A stretch of DNA of 64,000 nucleotides from Marvinbryantia formatexigens DSM 14469. GTDB taxonomy: Bacteria > Bacillota > Clostridia > Lachnospirales > Lachnospiraceae. The notes beneath the pieces were generated by a model, which had not been told where the DNA came from, ran no database searches, and worked only from the letters and a program-made list of their open reading frames with translations. The position numbers and the translations under genes were made by a program. Positions 63,601-64,000 of this stretch are shown one piece after another. How positions within the stretch are numbered: the stretch's first letter is position 1; each line of letters begins with the position of its first letter. The DNA lies in assembly GCF_025148285.1 (NCBI RefSeq), contig NZ_CP102268.1, positions 434,001 through 498,000 on the forward strand, read 5' to 3'.

Positions 63601-64000
63601 TCAATTTCCCTTACTCCTGCTGCAGGTATTCTCTGACAATTTTCTTTTCATTTTATTTGCCGAATGAACACTGTAACTTCCTATGCCTGATACCAGCAGA
63701 CATACCACAGAACCGGTAACCCCATTCATAAGTTTTACCAAAAGTCCCTGCCCATCGCCAAAGGAAGCGAACATCGCTGTCTGCAATGACAGAATGGAAA
63801 CACAGGCATCAATGTAACCAATATCGCGAATCGCCATTAAAAGCGGTGACTTAAATTTCCGGACTTTTACTACGTTAACAATCGAAATGGTAATTTTGTA
63901 AAATGTATAAGTAGCTACCGCATAAATTAAAAGTCCCGGATACCTTTTTCCATCCTCCCCGCATACCAGGAGAATAACCATCCCACCCAACGCAACTGTC
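63601..64000 (-). CDS. Membrane protein, N-terminus outside the window
   Basis: The frame is open to base 64000. About 130 visible residues contain three to four hydrophobic segments and a basic C-terminus (MKRKLSENTCSRSKGN). The segment RDIGYIDACVSILSLQTAMFASFG is reminiscent of uncharacterised Firmicute membrane proteins; no function can be given. It ends about 35 bp before the AraC-type gene. Confidence 0.6.
   Translation of the reverse strand, partial: TVALGGMVILLVCGEDGKRYPGLLIYAVATYTFYKITISIVNVVKVRKFKSPLLMAIRDIGYIDACVSILSLQTAMFASFGDGQGLLVKLMNGVTGSVVCLLVSGIGSYSVHSANKMKRKLSENTCSRSKGN

Overview
The window looks like chromosome from a spore-forming anaerobic Firmicute of the Lachnospiraceae type. 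Spo0A, SpoVB-like, CotF-like and CotJ genes indicate sporulation. The flavodiiron-rubredoxin protein and the Rrf2-NifS-NifU-MnmA Fe-S/tRNA-thiolation cluster fit a strict anaerobe. Backbone genes are GC-balanced and use many GCC/GGC codons. Two blocks are clearly AT-rich and look acquired: an integrated element (about 5.64-18.85 kb) and a peptide-maturation locus (about 38.9-43.0 kb). I would not name a species.

Layout. 0-5.6 kb: 5'-truncated flavodiiron protein, a lone ABC binding protein, an FtsW/RodA protein, small proteins and a Cu/Zn-SOD-like protein. 5.5-23.8 kb: the cotJ spore-coat operon (cotJA-cotJB-cotJC, then the SOD-like gene), whose cotJC gene lies in three pieces. Element B (3.7 kb: serine recombinase, tRNA-Ala(CGC), small genes) splits codons 30-33. 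Element A (13.2 kb: serine recombinase, MobV relaxase, primase-helicase, twin HTH repressors, a decayed IS110-family element, an ApeA-like HEPN protein and an NLR-like STAND ATPase) splits codons 173-177. Both junctions carry short repeats in the same reading phase, so removing both elements restores a 208-residue manganese-catalase-like CotJC and rejoins the SOD-like gene to the cotJ promoter. This resembles the known sporulation-controlled rearrangements of sigK (skin) and spsM (SP-beta), with two elements in one gene.

23.9-38 kb: an AlkD-like repair protein, a YhcH-family protein, a polar amino acid ABC transporter, then a long minus-strand locus (cysteine desulfidase-like, URO-D-like, sugar-type ABC transporter, M20 and M24 peptidases, Fe-alcohol dehydrogenase, GntR regulator). 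A cobalamin-riboswitch-like sequence with a terminator but no downstream gene follows. 38.2-43.0 kb: a putative RiPP locus. A 10-codon ORF ending in Phe-Ile-Cys precedes a radical SAM/SPASM enzyme and an EpiD-like peptidyl-cysteine decarboxylase, divergent from an ArsR-type regulator and an MFS exporter. 43.2-46.7 kb: gap-pgk-tpiA. 46.8-50.8 kb: iscR-nifS-nifU-mnmA-PHP. 50.9-58 kb: SpoVB-like, wall-binding repeat protein, two CotF-like coat proteins, glgA, metallophosphoesterase, spo0A, carbonic anhydrase. 58.1-64 kb: an EF-G/TetM-like GTPase fused to a YacP/NYN nuclease domain, then a rearranged patch with a frameshifted AlbA-type regulator, a 47-residue membrane peptide and an AraC-type regulator lacking its HTH domain.

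All calls come from reading the sequence; family names rest on recognised motifs and were not checked against a database.
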